64,000 nt of DNA from contig NZ_CP018335.1 in NCBI RefSeq assembly GCF_001902295.1, forward strand, positions 372,001 to 436,000, read 5' to 3'. Origin of the DNA: Clostridium kluyveri. Its GTDB lineage: Bacteria > Bacillota > Clostridia > Clostridiales > Clostridiaceae. The position numbers and the translations under genes are program-made. The notes under the pieces are model-generated. The model was given only the letters and a program-made list of their open reading frames with translations. It ran no database searches and was not told the DNA's origin. Position 1 is the stretch's first letter. The number at the start of each line of letters is the position of its first letter. Positions 18,609 through 27,047 of this stretch are shown here, piece after piece.

Positions 18609-18639
18609 TTGACATTAACGCTGCGTATAAGTTTATAGT
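18609..18639 (+). promoter_or_regulatory. MerR-type promoter/operator of the tipA-like gene
   Basis: TTGACA (18609-18614) and TATAGT (18634-18639) are separated by 19 bp, the overlong spacer characteristic of MerR-family activated promoters. The spacer contains an imperfect palindrome centred on ACGCTGCGT. The gene immediately downstream encodes a MerR regulator, so autoregulation by DNA untwisting is very likely. Confidence 0.7.
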
Positions 18640-18661
18640 TGAATTGTCAGGAGGTATAGTT

Positions 18662-19426
18662 ATGGAATATACAGTGCAGAAGTTGGCTCTTATGTCAGGT
18701 GTCAGTGCACGGACACTCAGGTATTACGATGAAATTGGAATTTTAAAGCCTGCCAGAATAAATTCATCAGGTTACCGTATATATGGGGAAAAAGAAGTGG
18801 ATAGACTTCAGCAAATACTTTTTTACAGGGAATTCGGAATAAAATTGGATAATATTAAAAGTATTATGGATTCTCCTTATTTTGACAGAGCGAAGGCACT
18901 TAAAAAGCATCATAATAAACTTCTTGAAAAGAGAATGCAGTTGGATCTATTGATTTCAAATGTGGAGAAAACAATTGAATCCATGGAGGGGAGAATTAAA
19001 ATGAATGATAGTGAGAAATTTCAAGGATTTAAAGAAAAGCTCATTTATGATAATGAAAAAAAATACGGAGGAGAAATCAGAAACAAATATGGAAATGATG
19101 TGGTGGATAGCTCAAATAACAGGTTAAAAAATATGACCCAGGAAGAATATGAAGAAGTTACTAATCTTGAAAAGGAAATCCTTGAGACTCTGGATAAAGC
19201 TTATAAAACAGGTGATGCTTCAGGAGAGTTGGCTCAAAAGGCTGCAAAGCTTCATGCTAAGTGGATAAGTTTTTACTGGGGAAATTATAATAAAAAAGCT
19301 CATGCATCCCTTGCACAAATGTATGTGGAAGATAGTAGGTTTAAGGCGTATTATGATAGAAAGCAGTCTGGAACGGCAGAGTTTTTAAGAGATGCAATTT
19401 TGATCTATACAGGAATAAAAAAATAG
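18662..19426 (+). CDS. MerR family regulator with TipAS-like drug-binding domain
   Basis: A 254-residue regulator. The start is the ATG at 18662 with AGGAGGT nine bases upstream; a TTG 18 bp earlier is in frame but would swallow the site. The N-terminal MerR winged helix (YTVQKLALMSGVSARTLRYYDEIGI) and coiled-coil dimerisation helix (about 80-115) are followed by a TipAS domain (about 140-254; YGNDVVDSSNNRL, AKLHAKWISFYWG). In Streptomyces TipA this domain captures thiopeptides. A drug- or toxic-compound-responsive autoregulator is inferred. No transporter is directly adjacent. Confidence 0.87.
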   Translation: MEYTVQKLALMSGVSARTLRYYDEIGILKPARINSSGYRIYGEKEVDRLQQILFYREFGIKLDNIKSIMDSPYFDRAKALKKHHNKLLEKRMQLDLLISNVEKTIESMEGRIKMNDSEKFQGFKEKLIYDNEKKYGGEIRNKYGNDVVDSSNNRLKNMTQEEYEEVTNLEKEILETLDKAYKTGDASGELAQKAAKLHAKWISFYWGNYNKKAHASLAQMYVEDSRFKAYYDRKQSGTAEFLRDAILIYTGIKK

Positions 19427-19436
19427 CATTAATTTA

Positions 19437-19476
19437 ATAAGAGCATTCAATACCTATTTGAGTTGAGTGCTCTTAT
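19437..19476 (+). terminator. Hairpin after the MerR gene
   Basis: Fourteen-base arms (19437-19450 and 19463-19476) pair with one wobble around a 12-base loop, 10 bp after the MerR stop. The T tract is weak, so it may act as a terminator or a 3'-end stabiliser. It also faces the convergent MGMT gene. Confidence 0.5.
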
Positions 19477-19550
19477 GGTGTTGATATATATGGCTAAATT
19501 ATATAGTCCAATTTATGATTTGGCAAGATCAACGTTTAATGAAAATATGA

Positions 19551-19859
19551 TTATCTGCCATCCCATAAATATTTTTTCATATCTATATGTCCATCTTTTT
19601 TTAGAATGATTCCCTCTGATTTTAAAAGAGCTCTTTGAATGTCAGAGCTTCCAAATACATAATCTGGAGACAGTTCACCGGATTTTTTCACAACTCTGTG
19701 ACAAGGGAGATGGGAAGGAGCTTTTTTCATTGCCCACCCAACTATTCGGGCACTTCTGGGTTCTCCCAGCATGGAGGCTATTTGACCGTAGGTAGCTACT
19801 TTGCCTCCGGGTATTCTGCCAACTAGGTCATAAACTTTTGAGAAAAAATTTTTGACCAA
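19551..19859 (-). CDS. MGMT-family protein, isolated DNA-binding/alkyltransferase domain
   Basis: The 102-residue protein consists only of the C-terminal domain of O6-alkylguanine-DNA methyltransferases: IPGGKVATYGQIASMLG (recognition helix with the arginine in PRSARIVGWAM) and the active-site motif LPCHRVV with C53. The retained cysteine separates it from true alkyltransferase-like proteins, which have tryptophan there. The usual N-terminal domain is absent. It may transfer alkyl groups or flag lesions for excision repair. It is separated from the deformylase-like gene upstream by only 32 bp on the same strand, so co-transcription is likely. Confidence 0.85.
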   Translation of the reverse strand: MVKNFFSKVYDLVGRIPGGKVATYGQIASMLGEPRSARIVGWAMKKAPSHLPCHRVVKKSGELSPDYVFGSSDIQRALLKSEGIILKKDGHIDMKKYLWDGR

Positions 19860-19891
19860 CTTAAAACACCTCCTGAAAATATCAATGAATA

Positions 19892-20377
19892 TTATACACT
19901 ATTTTTAAAATAAAAAGATTTGTTGTCTATGGCCCGCATTGTAGCAAGTATACCGTCTAAGTGGTCATATTCGTGTTGTATCAGTTCTGAAAGATCACCT
20001 TCAAATTTTATGGAATTTTCTTCGAAATTCATATCCTTATAGGTTACCGTACAATTTTTAAAGCGCTTTACTTTCACCAAAAGGTTGGGAAAAGACATAC
20101 AGTCATCCATTACTTCCATCATTTCTTTATTGGGAAAGGTAAGTATGGGATTAATGAAAATCAAAGGTTCGTCAATGTACATATATATAAGCCTTTTGAA
20201 TACACCAATTTGAGGTGCGGCAATTGCCCTGCCTGCATTGTATTTTTTACGGAAATCAATTAAAGTATCATGTAAATTAGAAACGGTTTGTTTTATTAAA
20301 TCTATGTCTTTTTCTTGCACTTGTGAACTTTTCCTATATAGATCATAATTTCCAAGAAGCAATATTTCTTTTATCAT
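19892..20377 (-). CDS. Peptide deformylase family protein with variant metal motif
   Basis: The 161-residue protein has the three deformylase motifs. Motif 1 is AAPQIGV, motif 2 is DDCMSFP (normally EGCLS) with the metal-binding C93 kept, and motif 3 is the HEYDHLDG zinc/iron site with H135, E136 and H139. All metal ligands and the catalytic glutamate survive, but the EGCLS substitutions suggest a specialised or accessory deformylase rather than the housekeeping enzyme, which in Clostridium usually sits with priA-fmt. The ATG is preceded by AGGAGG. The MGMT-type gene follows. Confidence 0.83.
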   Translation of the reverse strand: MIKEILLLGNYDLYRKSSQVQEKDIDLIKQTVSNLHDTLIDFRKKYNAGRAIAAPQIGVFKRLIYMYIDEPLIFINPILTFPNKEMMEVMDDCMSFPNLLVKVKRFKNCTVTYKDMNFEENSIKFEGDLSELIQHEYDHLDGILATMRAIDNKSFYFKNSV

Positions 20378-20546
20378 AAATATAAAACCTCCTACTGTAT
20401 AATATTTCTTTTATATAATTTTACTACATAAGTATAGTTAAAAAAAGATTGCTATAAGTATTTGGGGCTTTGTAGTTTATGATAAAATTAAAACATATGA
20501 TGTATATGACTTAATTTTATCATTTTAGGAGGTAGTATATTTATAT

Positions 20547-21221
20547 ATGTATAAAATAATGATAATTGAAGATGATAGGGCACTTTCAGATAATATTATG
20601 GAAATGTTGATTAAATGGGATTTTAATGTGTATGGAGTAAGAGATTATTCCAATATTCTCTCTGAATTTATTGAAAATAAACCCCATTTAGTTGTTATGG
20701 ATATTAACTTACCTTATTTTGATGGGTTTTATTGGTGTAATAAAATCAGAGAAATTTCCCAATGTCCCATTATATTTCTTTCTTCAAGAGATAGCAATAT
20801 GGATATTATTATGGCTGTAAATATGGGGGCAGATGATTACATAACAAAACCTTTTTCTATGGATGTTTTAATTGCAAAAATAAGTGCACTTATAAGAAGG
20901 ACTTATTCATATGGGGAAGGAGCTTCTGAATTATTAGAGTGTAATAGGGCTATATTGAATTTGACATATAAAACACTTTCGTATAATGAAAGAAAAATTG
21001 AACTTACAAAAAATGAATTTAAAATTATGCTGCTTTTAATGAAAAATAATGGAAAAACTATATCAAGAGAGAGAATAATGAGAACACTTTGGGATGATGA
21101 CAATTTTATAAGTGATAATACCCTTACAGTAAATATTAATAGACTCCGTATGAGATTGAGAGATATAGGGCTCTATGATTTTATAAAAACAAAAAAAGGA
21201 CGTGGGTATGAAATATCATGA
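20547..21221 (+). CDS. OmpR-family response regulator, BceR-like
   Basis: The 224-residue protein has a receiver domain (acidic pair in IIEDD, phospho-acceptor in LVVMDINLPYFDG, lysine in YITKPFS) and a C-terminal winged-helix DNA-binding domain (LTKNEFKIMLLLMKNNG...). It overlaps the sensor kinase gene by 4 bp. Its order with a BceS-like kinase and a BceAB-like exporter downstream identifies an antimicrobial-peptide detoxification module. Direct repeats before the transporter genes are the probable binding site. Confidence 0.9.
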   Translation: MYKIMIIEDDRALSDNIMEMLIKWDFNVYGVRDYSNILSEFIENKPHLVVMDINLPYFDGFYWCNKIREISQCPIIFLSSRDSNMDIIMAVNMGADDYITKPFSMDVLIAKISALIRRTYSYGEGASELLECNRAILNLTYKTLSYNERKIELTKNEFKIMLLLMKNNGKTISRERIMRTLWDDDNFISDNTLTVNINRLRMRLRDIGLYDFIKTKKGRGYEIS

Positions 21222-22240
21222 ATAAATTAACTTATATGAAAAATTCAGTTTTTAAAATGATATATTTTATCTGTATTTTTGCTGTGATAAATTTAATATT
21301 ATACAGTAGTAAGCCCGTTGGTGCATCATTTTATGATATAGTTTATATGGATTTTTTAATTATAGCTATATCAGTATTTTTTATGTTTATTGATTACAAA
21401 AGATGGAAATGCAATTATAAAGAAGTATATGAATCTGTAACTGGTGGAAAGGAAATAAACTTAAGTATATTAAGAGGAAATCATGTTTTTGAAGTTTGGC
21501 TTATAAAGGAAATTCTAAAAATTAAGGATAGAGAGAAAAATGAAAAGGTTCAGGAAGTAAAATATAATTTAGATGAAATCAATGATTACATGACAAAATG
21601 GATTCACGAAGTAAAGATCCCCTTATCTGTGTGTGAACTTATTTTAGATAAAATGGAGGAGACAGATATATCTGAACAGCTGAGACTTGAAATGGATAGA
21701 ATAAAATTTCTTATAAACCAGGTACTTTATATAAGTAGAGCTTCAAGCCTTTCAGAGGATCTCCAGGTGGGTGAAATTAATATTGCCCGGATCATTAAAG
21801 CAGTAGTGAAAAAAAATGCATCATTTTTTATAGCAAAGAAAATAAATTTAAATTTTGAAAATGTTGATTTTAATGTAATAACGGATGAAAAATGGATTTC
21901 CTATATTATAGATCAAATTATAAATAATAGCTGTAAATATATGTATGAGGGTGGAAGAATAGATATATGGGGAGAAGAAAATGATAAGGAGGTAAAACTT
22001 CACATTAAAGATAATGGAATAGGCATAGAAGAAAAGGATATAAGGAGAATATTTGACAAAGGTTTTACGGGAGAAAATGGAAGACAATTTGGCAAATCTA
22101 CAGGAATGGGTCTGTATCTTTCAAAAAAAATAATAGATAAGTTAAATCATCAATTAAAAGTTGAATCTCAAGTTGGCAGCGGAACAGAATTTATTATATA
22201 TTTTTACAAACTATCGGATTATTTTAATGTTAATACATAA
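21218..22240 (+). CDS. Intramembrane-sensing histidine kinase, BceS-like
   Basis: A 340-residue kinase with two N-terminal transmembrane helices joined by almost no extracellular loop (about residues 13-60), no HAMP domain, a short dimerisation domain with the phospho-acceptor histidine in WIHEVKIPL, and a HATPase domain (NNSCKYMYEG, DNGIGIEEKDIRRIFDKGFTGENGR). This architecture is that of BceS kinases, which sense peptide antibiotics through the flux of their partner ABC transporter. The ATGA overlap shows coupling with the regulator gene. Confidence 0.9.
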   Translation: MNKLTYMKNSVFKMIYFICIFAVINLILYSSKPVGASFYDIVYMDFLIIAISVFFMFIDYKRWKCNYKEVYESVTGGKEINLSILRGNHVFEVWLIKEILKIKDREKNEKVQEVKYNLDEINDYMTKWIHEVKIPLSVCELILDKMEETDISEQLRLEMDRIKFLINQVLYISRASSLSEDLQVGEINIARIIKAVVKKNASFFIAKKINLNFENVDFNVITDEKWISYIIDQIINNSCKYMYEGGRIDIWGEENDKEVKLHIKDNGIGIEEKDIRRIFDKGFTGENGRQFGKSTGMGLYLSKKIIDKLNHQLKVESQVGSGTEFIIYFYKLSDYFNVNT

Positions 22241-22262
22241 ATAATTTCAAATGTAGTACCTC

Positions 22263-22826
22263 TTAAATCTTTCCTACAAGATCGAGACTTGGCTTAAGGG
22301 TTGAAGATCCTTCCTTCCATTTGGCAGGGCAAACTTCACCTGAATTGTTTCTAACATATTGTGCTGCTTTTATTTTGCTGACAACAGTGTTGGCATCTCT
22401 GCCTATGCTGCCAGCGTTGATTTCTACAGCCTGAATTATACCATCTGGATCAATGATAAAAGTACCACGGTTAGCGAGACCCTGTTCTTCAATGAGTACA
22501 TCAAAGTTTCTGGTTAATGTTTGGGAAGGGTCCCCAATCATAGTGTAAGTGATTTTATTTATAGTTTGTGAACTGTCATGCCATGCCTTATGTGTATAAT
22601 GAGTATCTGTGGAAACAGAGTATACTTCAGCCCCAAGGCTCTTTAGCGTTTCATAATTGTTTTGCAAATCTTCAAGTTCAGTTGGGCACACAAAGCTAAA
22701 ATCTGCTGGGTAGAAGCAAACTACGCTCCATTTCCCCTTGAAATCTGCCTCGGTGACGTCTATAAATTTTCCATTGTGATAAGCGGATGCTTTGAAAGGT
22801 TTTACTTCAGTTCCAATCAATGACAT
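22263..22826 (-). CDS. ahpC: Peroxiredoxin, AhpC-type typical 2-Cys
   Basis: The 187-residue thiol peroxidase has its peroxidatic cysteine C47 in FSFVCPTEL and its resolving cysteine C166 in GEVCPAKW, both typical of AhpC. It reduces hydrogen peroxide, organic peroxides and peroxynitrite. No ahpF reductase gene is adjacent, so electrons must come from elsewhere (thioredoxin-like or rubredoxin systems). The gene is convergent with the kinase gene and divergent from the ABC transporter genes. A PerR/Fur-like box lies about 65 bp upstream of its start. Confidence 0.93.
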   Translation of the reverse strand: MSLIGTEVKPFKASAYHNGKFIDVTEADFKGKWSVVCFYPADFSFVCPTELEDLQNNYETLKSLGAEVYSVSTDTHYTHKAWHDSSQTINKITYTMIGDPSQTLTRNFDVLIEEQGLANRGTFIIDPDGIIQAVEINAGSIGRDANTVVSKIKAAQYVRNNSGEVCPAKWKEGSSTLKPSLDLVGKI

Positions 22827-22890
22827 GATAATTACCTCCTAAAATTTAAATTTAATATCATATAAGCTCTTTTATATATTGTGTAGATGA

Positions 22891-22909
22891 AAATAATAAT
22901 CATTATCTT
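22891..22909 (-). promoter_or_regulatory. PerR/Fur-like box upstream of ahpC
   Basis: AAATAATAATCATTATCTT matches the PerR/Fur consensus (TTATAATnATTATAA-like inverted repeat) at most positions and is correctly placed upstream of ahpC. Peroxide-dependent derepression through PerR is inferred. Confidence 0.5.
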
Positions 22910-23046
22910 ATGGTATTAATTATTATATATCTTTACGAAAAAGTCAAGAGGTTATGAAAAATTTTTTTATAAATTTTTTTACAAAGTGATTAAAGATTGG
23001 TAAAATTCTACTGTAAAAGCTATTCAAAGTTTGTTATGTTACATAA

Positions 23047-23078
23047 ATGTAAGGTTAAAAGGGAAAATGTAAGTTAAA
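23047..23078 (+). promoter_or_regulatory. Direct repeats upstream of the bceAB-like operon
   Basis: ATGTAAGGTTAAA (23047-23059) and ATGTAAGTTAAA (23067-23078) are tandem copies spaced 20 bp apart, about two helical turns, ending 67 bp before the ABC ATPase gene. OmpR-family regulators bind such repeats, so this is the likely site for the BceR-like regulator encoded 2.5 kb upstream. The remainder of the 319-bp gap holds the ahpC regulatory region. Confidence 0.45.
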
Positions 23079-23145
23079 TTGGATGGAAACCTGCAAAGTC
23101 AAGAGATAAAATAACACTGAGCTTTAAAAAAGGAGGATTTTTTAT

Positions 23146-23934
23146 ATGGGTATAGTTATAGAAACAAAAAATTTAAAAAAGGTTTACGGTTCAAAATCTA
23201 TGTCTTTTACTGCTTTAGCTGGAATTGATTTGCAGGTTGAAGAAGGGGAATTTCTTGGCATAATGGGGCCTTCAGGAGCAGGGAAGACTACTTTGCTGAA
23301 TATTATTTCTACAATTGATAATCTAACTAGTGGAAGTTATTTTTTTCAGGGAGAGGATATGTCGAAGTTTAAAGGTAAAGCGCTGGCAAGTTTTAGAAAG
23401 AATAAAATAGGTTTTATATTTCAGGATTTTAACCTTTTGGATAATATGTCAGTTCAGGATAATATAGCTCTTCCACTTGCACTTGGGAAGGTTAAATACA
23501 GTGAAATAACAAGGAAAGTAAATGAGATATCGGATTTTTTGGGACTTAAGGAACATCTAAATAAATATCCCTATCAGCTTTCTGGGGGACAAAAGCAAAG
23601 AGTTGCAGCGGCAAGGGCGCTTATGACAACACCTTCTGTGATATTTGCAGATGAACCTACGGGTTCTCTGGATTCAAAGTCTGCGGCAGAGCTTCTAGGA
23701 TGTCTTACAGATATGAATATAAAATATAAAACAACTATAATAATGGTAACACATGATGCCTTTGCTGCCAGCTATTGCAGAAGAATAATGTTTATAAAAG
23801 ACGGAAAAATTCATGCAAAACTGGATAAAAACAAGGATAGAAAGGAATTTTTCCATAGGATTATGGATATGGTTTCCTCCATGAGTAGCGGTATAGATTA
23901 TTATGTACAGGATGATAAGAGGAGGGATTATTAA
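23146..23934 (+). CDS. ABC transporter ATPase, BceA-like
   Basis: The 262-residue ATPase has Walker A GPSGAGKT, a Q-loop, the signature LSGGQKQRVAAARAL and Walker B VIFADEPTGSLDS, placing it in the MacB/BceA exporter group. AAGGAGG precedes the ATG. It overlaps the permease gene by one base (TAATG). With that permease it should remove or free cell-wall-targeting peptide antibiotics from lipid II-cycle intermediates, and signal to the BceS-like kinase. Confidence 0.92.
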   Translation: MGIVIETKNLKKVYGSKSMSFTALAGIDLQVEEGEFLGIMGPSGAGKTTLLNIISTIDNLTSGSYFFQGEDMSKFKGKALASFRKNKIGFIFQDFNLLDNMSVQDNIALPLALGKVKYSEITRKVNEISDFLGLKEHLNKYPYQLSGGQKQRVAAARALMTTPSVIFADEPTGSLDSKSAAELLGCLTDMNIKYKTTIIMVTHDAFAASYCRRIMFIKDGKIHAKLDKNKDRKEFFHRIMDMVSSMSSGIDYYVQDDKRRDY

Positions 23935-25847
23935 TGAATTCTCTCAATATGGCTTTTGATAATTTCAGGAGAAATATAAAAGTTTATGGGCTTTATGTAA
24001 TGTCAATGATTTTTTCTGTACTTATATATTATAATTTTATTGCTTTAAAATATAATCCAGATTTTGAAAAGGCAAAAGAAGTTACACAGTACATTAAGGG
24101 AACCTCCACAGCAGTATCATATCTGCTTCTTTTATTCATTATATTCTTTGTGTGGTTTTCAAGTTCATTCTTTCTAAATCAAAGAAAAAGGGAAATAGGG
24201 ATCTATGCTTTTATGGGTGTTACAAACTCTGAAATTGCCCTTATATATTCTATAGAATTTATTTTTATAGGAATTACAGCAATTGTATTAGGGTTATTTC
24301 TCGGAATTATATTTTGCAAGCTGTTTCTTATGATGTTGGCTAAAGTTGCCATAATGAACATGAAAATAAGGTTTTTTATATCCTATAAGGCAATAGCTGA
24401 AACAGCTGTTACATTCTTTATAATCTTTTTTGTAAATTCAATTTTAGGTTATATAAATATAATAAGGACTAAGCTTATTGATCTTTTGAATGCATCTAAA
24501 AAGGAGGAAAGCTATCCAAAAGTAAGCTATATAAAGGGCATATTGTCTTTGGTATTTATAGCTATGGGATACTATTTTGCAAGAAAAGCAGCAGGTGGTG
24601 TAGGCAATTTTATGGAAAATTTGCCCCTGGCTATTATATTTGTAGTGATAGGGACTTATTGGCTGTTTGGAGCGGCGTATTCTGTACTAATGAAGTTTAT
24701 AATAAATCAAAAGAAAATACTTTACCGGGGGATAAATATAGTAAGTATATCTAACATTGCTTTCAGAATAAAAAACAATTATAGGACTCTAGCAGCAGTA
24801 GCCATTTTAGTAACTGTAACGCTGACTTCCTATGGGACTGTGGCATCTCTTAAGTATTTTGTTAAAATAAGAGATTCTATACAGGCTCCCTATGAAATTT
24901 CATATATTTTAGAGGACAATAACAAAGTAAAATCTGAAGTAAAGGACAAGTTAAGAGAAGGTGGCAAAGATATAATTCTTGATGAAAATATAAAATTTCT
25001 TATTTTAAAACCACATATAGAAAACCAAACTGAGTTTAAAATGAAAGATTCTGATACGGCGGTAGTAAGATATTCTGATTTTATAAAGATAAGTAGAGAT
25101 TTAGAGGTAAAAAAGTTAAGGAAAATAGAAAAAGAAAAACTTTTAAAAGGAGAAGCTTTTTATGTGCAAACACCCACAGTGGTAATGAGCCTTATGAATT
25201 TTGAAAAGGTAAAAGCATATATAGATGGAAAAAGTTATTTTATAAAGAAAACCTATAAAACCCCTTTGTTTGGCAATGGTATGCCTACAGAATGTCTTAT
25301 ATTAAATGACGAGGATTATAACCTGCTGAGAAGTAAAAATAAGGAATATGATTTTACTGGATTGAAAATAAATAATGTAAATGATATAAAAACAACAGCT
25401 GAAAAATTAAAATCTATTGATGCAATTAAAAATACCCTGTATGTCACTGTAAGCAAAGATGTTACAAGTTACAGCACCTTTGGAATAATCTACTTTCTTG
25501 GTGCCTTTTTAGCTCTTGTATTTATAATAGCTACGGGAAGTATAATATATTTCAAGCTTGTAAGTGAAGCTTATATAGACAAAGAAAAATACAGCATTTT
25601 GAAGAGAATTGGAATGACTTATAAAGAAATATACGGTGCTTCTGCAAGGCAGATAGGTATTTCATATTTGTTTCCTCTCATAGTTGGAATAATTCACAGC
25701 TGTGTGGCAATGTCTGTATTAAGTAATCTTATGAGCTACAATATAATAGTGCCTGCAATTTTAAGTATAATAATCTTTATTTTTGTATATGGCATTTATT
25801 TTGCTGCAACCACCAAAAAGTATTTAAACATAGTATTATCAAAATGA
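23934..25847 (+). CDS. ABC transporter permease, BceB-like (FtsX family)
   Basis: A 637-residue permease with ten predicted transmembrane segments and a large extracellular domain (about residues 310-510) between segments seven and eight, the BceB hallmark. FtsX-type segments are visible at the N-terminus (SSFFLNQRKREIGIYAFMG) and the C-terminus (YIDKEKYSILKRIGMT). The extracellular domain is thought to bind the peptide-lipid target. A poor hairpin and T-rich stretch follow the stop. Confidence 0.9.
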   Translation: MNSLNMAFDNFRRNIKVYGLYVMSMIFSVLIYYNFIALKYNPDFEKAKEVTQYIKGTSTAVSYLLLLFIIFFVWFSSSFFLNQRKREIGIYAFMGVTNSEIALIYSIEFIFIGITAIVLGLFLGIIFCKLFLMMLAKVAIMNMKIRFFISYKAIAETAVTFFIIFFVNSILGYINIIRTKLIDLLNASKKEESYPKVSYIKGILSLVFIAMGYYFARKAAGGVGNFMENLPLAIIFVVIGTYWLFGAAYSVLMKFIINQKKILYRGINIVSISNIAFRIKNNYRTLAAVAILVTVTLTSYGTVASLKYFVKIRDSIQAPYEISYILEDNNKVKSEVKDKLREGGKDIILDENIKFLILKPHIENQTEFKMKDSDTAVVRYSDFIKISRDLEVKKLRKIEKEKLLKGEAFYVQTPTVVMSLMNFEKVKAYIDGKSYFIKKTYKTPLFGNGMPTECLILNDEDYNLLRSKNKEYDFTGLKINNVNDIKTTAEKLKSIDAIKNTLYVTVSKDVTSYSTFGIIYFLGAFLALVFIIATGSIIYFKLVSEAYIDKEKYSILKRIGMTYKEIYGASARQIGISYLFPLIVGIIHSCVAMSVLSNLMSYNIIVPAILSIIIFIFVYGIYFAATTKKYLNIVLSK

Positions 25848-25968
25848 ATTATCTTTTTGGGTTTTTGTCTGTAAGGTGGTATTATAAAAATAACGGTTTT
25901 ATATTTTTTCAAGCAGACAAAAGAAGCAGCGGATATTGATTCCAGTAAAAGGAAGTGATGAGGTTAAA

Positions 25969-26928
25969 GTGAAAGTTGATAGAGAAGACAGACTATTTAG
26001 TTGTAATAATATGACTGTGATAGAAAGATGTGAAGATTTTACTGTATATAGAATAAAAGATGTTACAGGAGAAGGTATTATGACCTGTCACAAGGTATTT
26101 CAAGGTATTGATCTCATATATAATGACTTTCATATGCTGAATTGCTTTTCAGAGTTTGTACCAAAAGTGGAGATGATAGGGATTGATCACTGCAGGGAAG
26201 GGAGAATTGAGTGGGAATTTGAGGATAACTCTTATATGTATTTGGGAGAGGGAGATCTTCAAATTAATTCCAGAGATAATCATAACATGGGATTTGGATT
26301 TCCTTTAAGTCATTATCATGGAATTACTGTGGCAGTATATGTTGAAGAAGCAGTAAAAACATTATCTACTATTTTAGATGGATTTTCTGTGGAACTCTTT
26401 GCATTACGAAAAAAATTCTGTAGTAAAAAGAAACCTTTTATTATGCGTGCCGAGGATTCTATAGAGCATATTTTTTCTGAATTGTATACTATTCCTGACA
26501 AAGTGAGGAAAAACTATTTTAAGATTAAGGTTTTAGAGCTTCTATTGTTTTTAAGCATACTGGATGTTCCGTTAAACGGAGAAGAAAGGCCATATTTCCC
26601 CAGAAAACAAGTTGAAAAGGTAAAGTTAGTGATGAAGTATATAACTAGAAATGTAGATAAACATATTACATTGAAGGAATTGTCTCTAAAGTTTAATATG
26701 CCCATTACCTCCTTGAAACTTTGTTTTAAAGGTGTTTATGGTACTTCACCTTATTCATATATGCGCTATTATCGTATGCATGTTGCGGCATCAATGCTCC
26801 GTGGCAGTGATGAAAGTATTGCTGATATTGCAGGAAAGGTAGGTTATGATAATTCCAGTAAATTTTCAGCAGCTTTCAAGTCAGTTAAGGGAATGTGTCC
26901 CTATAAATATAGAAAATCTTTTGTCTGA
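25969..26928 (+). CDS. AraC family transcriptional regulator
   Basis: An approximately 319-residue regulator with a C-terminal double helix-turn-helix (about 225-319; HITLKELSLKFNMPITSLK, SIADIAGKVGYDNSSKFSAAFK) and an N-terminal ligand domain. The start is uncertain: the GTG at 25969 follows ATGAGG closely, while a TTG at 25936 lengthens the protein by 11 residues. Its resemblance to PchR/YbtA-type regulators and its place directly upstream of a heterodimeric ABC transporter suggest it activates that operon, perhaps in response to an iron chelate (inference). Confidence 0.87.
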   Translation: MKVDREDRLFSCNNMTVIERCEDFTVYRIKDVTGEGIMTCHKVFQGIDLIYNDFHMLNCFSEFVPKVEMIGIDHCREGRIEWEFEDNSYMYLGEGDLQINSRDNHNMGFGFPLSHYHGITVAVYVEEAVKTLSTILDGFSVELFALRKKFCSKKKPFIMRAEDSIEHIFSELYTIPDKVRKNYFKIKVLELLLFLSILDVPLNGEERPYFPRKQVEKVKLVMKYITRNVDKHITLKELSLKFNMPITSLKLCFKGVYGTSPYSYMRYYRMHVAASMLRGSDESIADIAGKVGYDNSSKFSAAFKSVKGMCPYKYRKSFV

Positions 26929-26972
26929 ATGGGGTTAAAATGGTTATTGCGGAGTAGATGGCAATAATGAAT

Positions 26973-27026
26973 ACAAATATAATATGGGTTGATTAGTTGT
27001 AACTAATCAACCCATATTATATTTGT
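26973..27026. repeat. Perfect palindrome, 26-bp arms, between araC and ABC operon
   Basis: Arms 26973-26998 and 27001-27026 are exact reverse complements with a 2-base centre (GT). The core is GGGTTGATTAGTT and its complement. It ends 22 bp before the ABC gene's ATG and immediately before its AAAGGGGAGG ribosome binding site. There is no T tract after it, so it is not a standard terminator. It could be an operator, an mRNA hairpin gating the ribosome site, or an attenuator. Confidence 0.85.
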
Positions 27027-27047
27027 TATGAAAGGGGAGGATACAGA

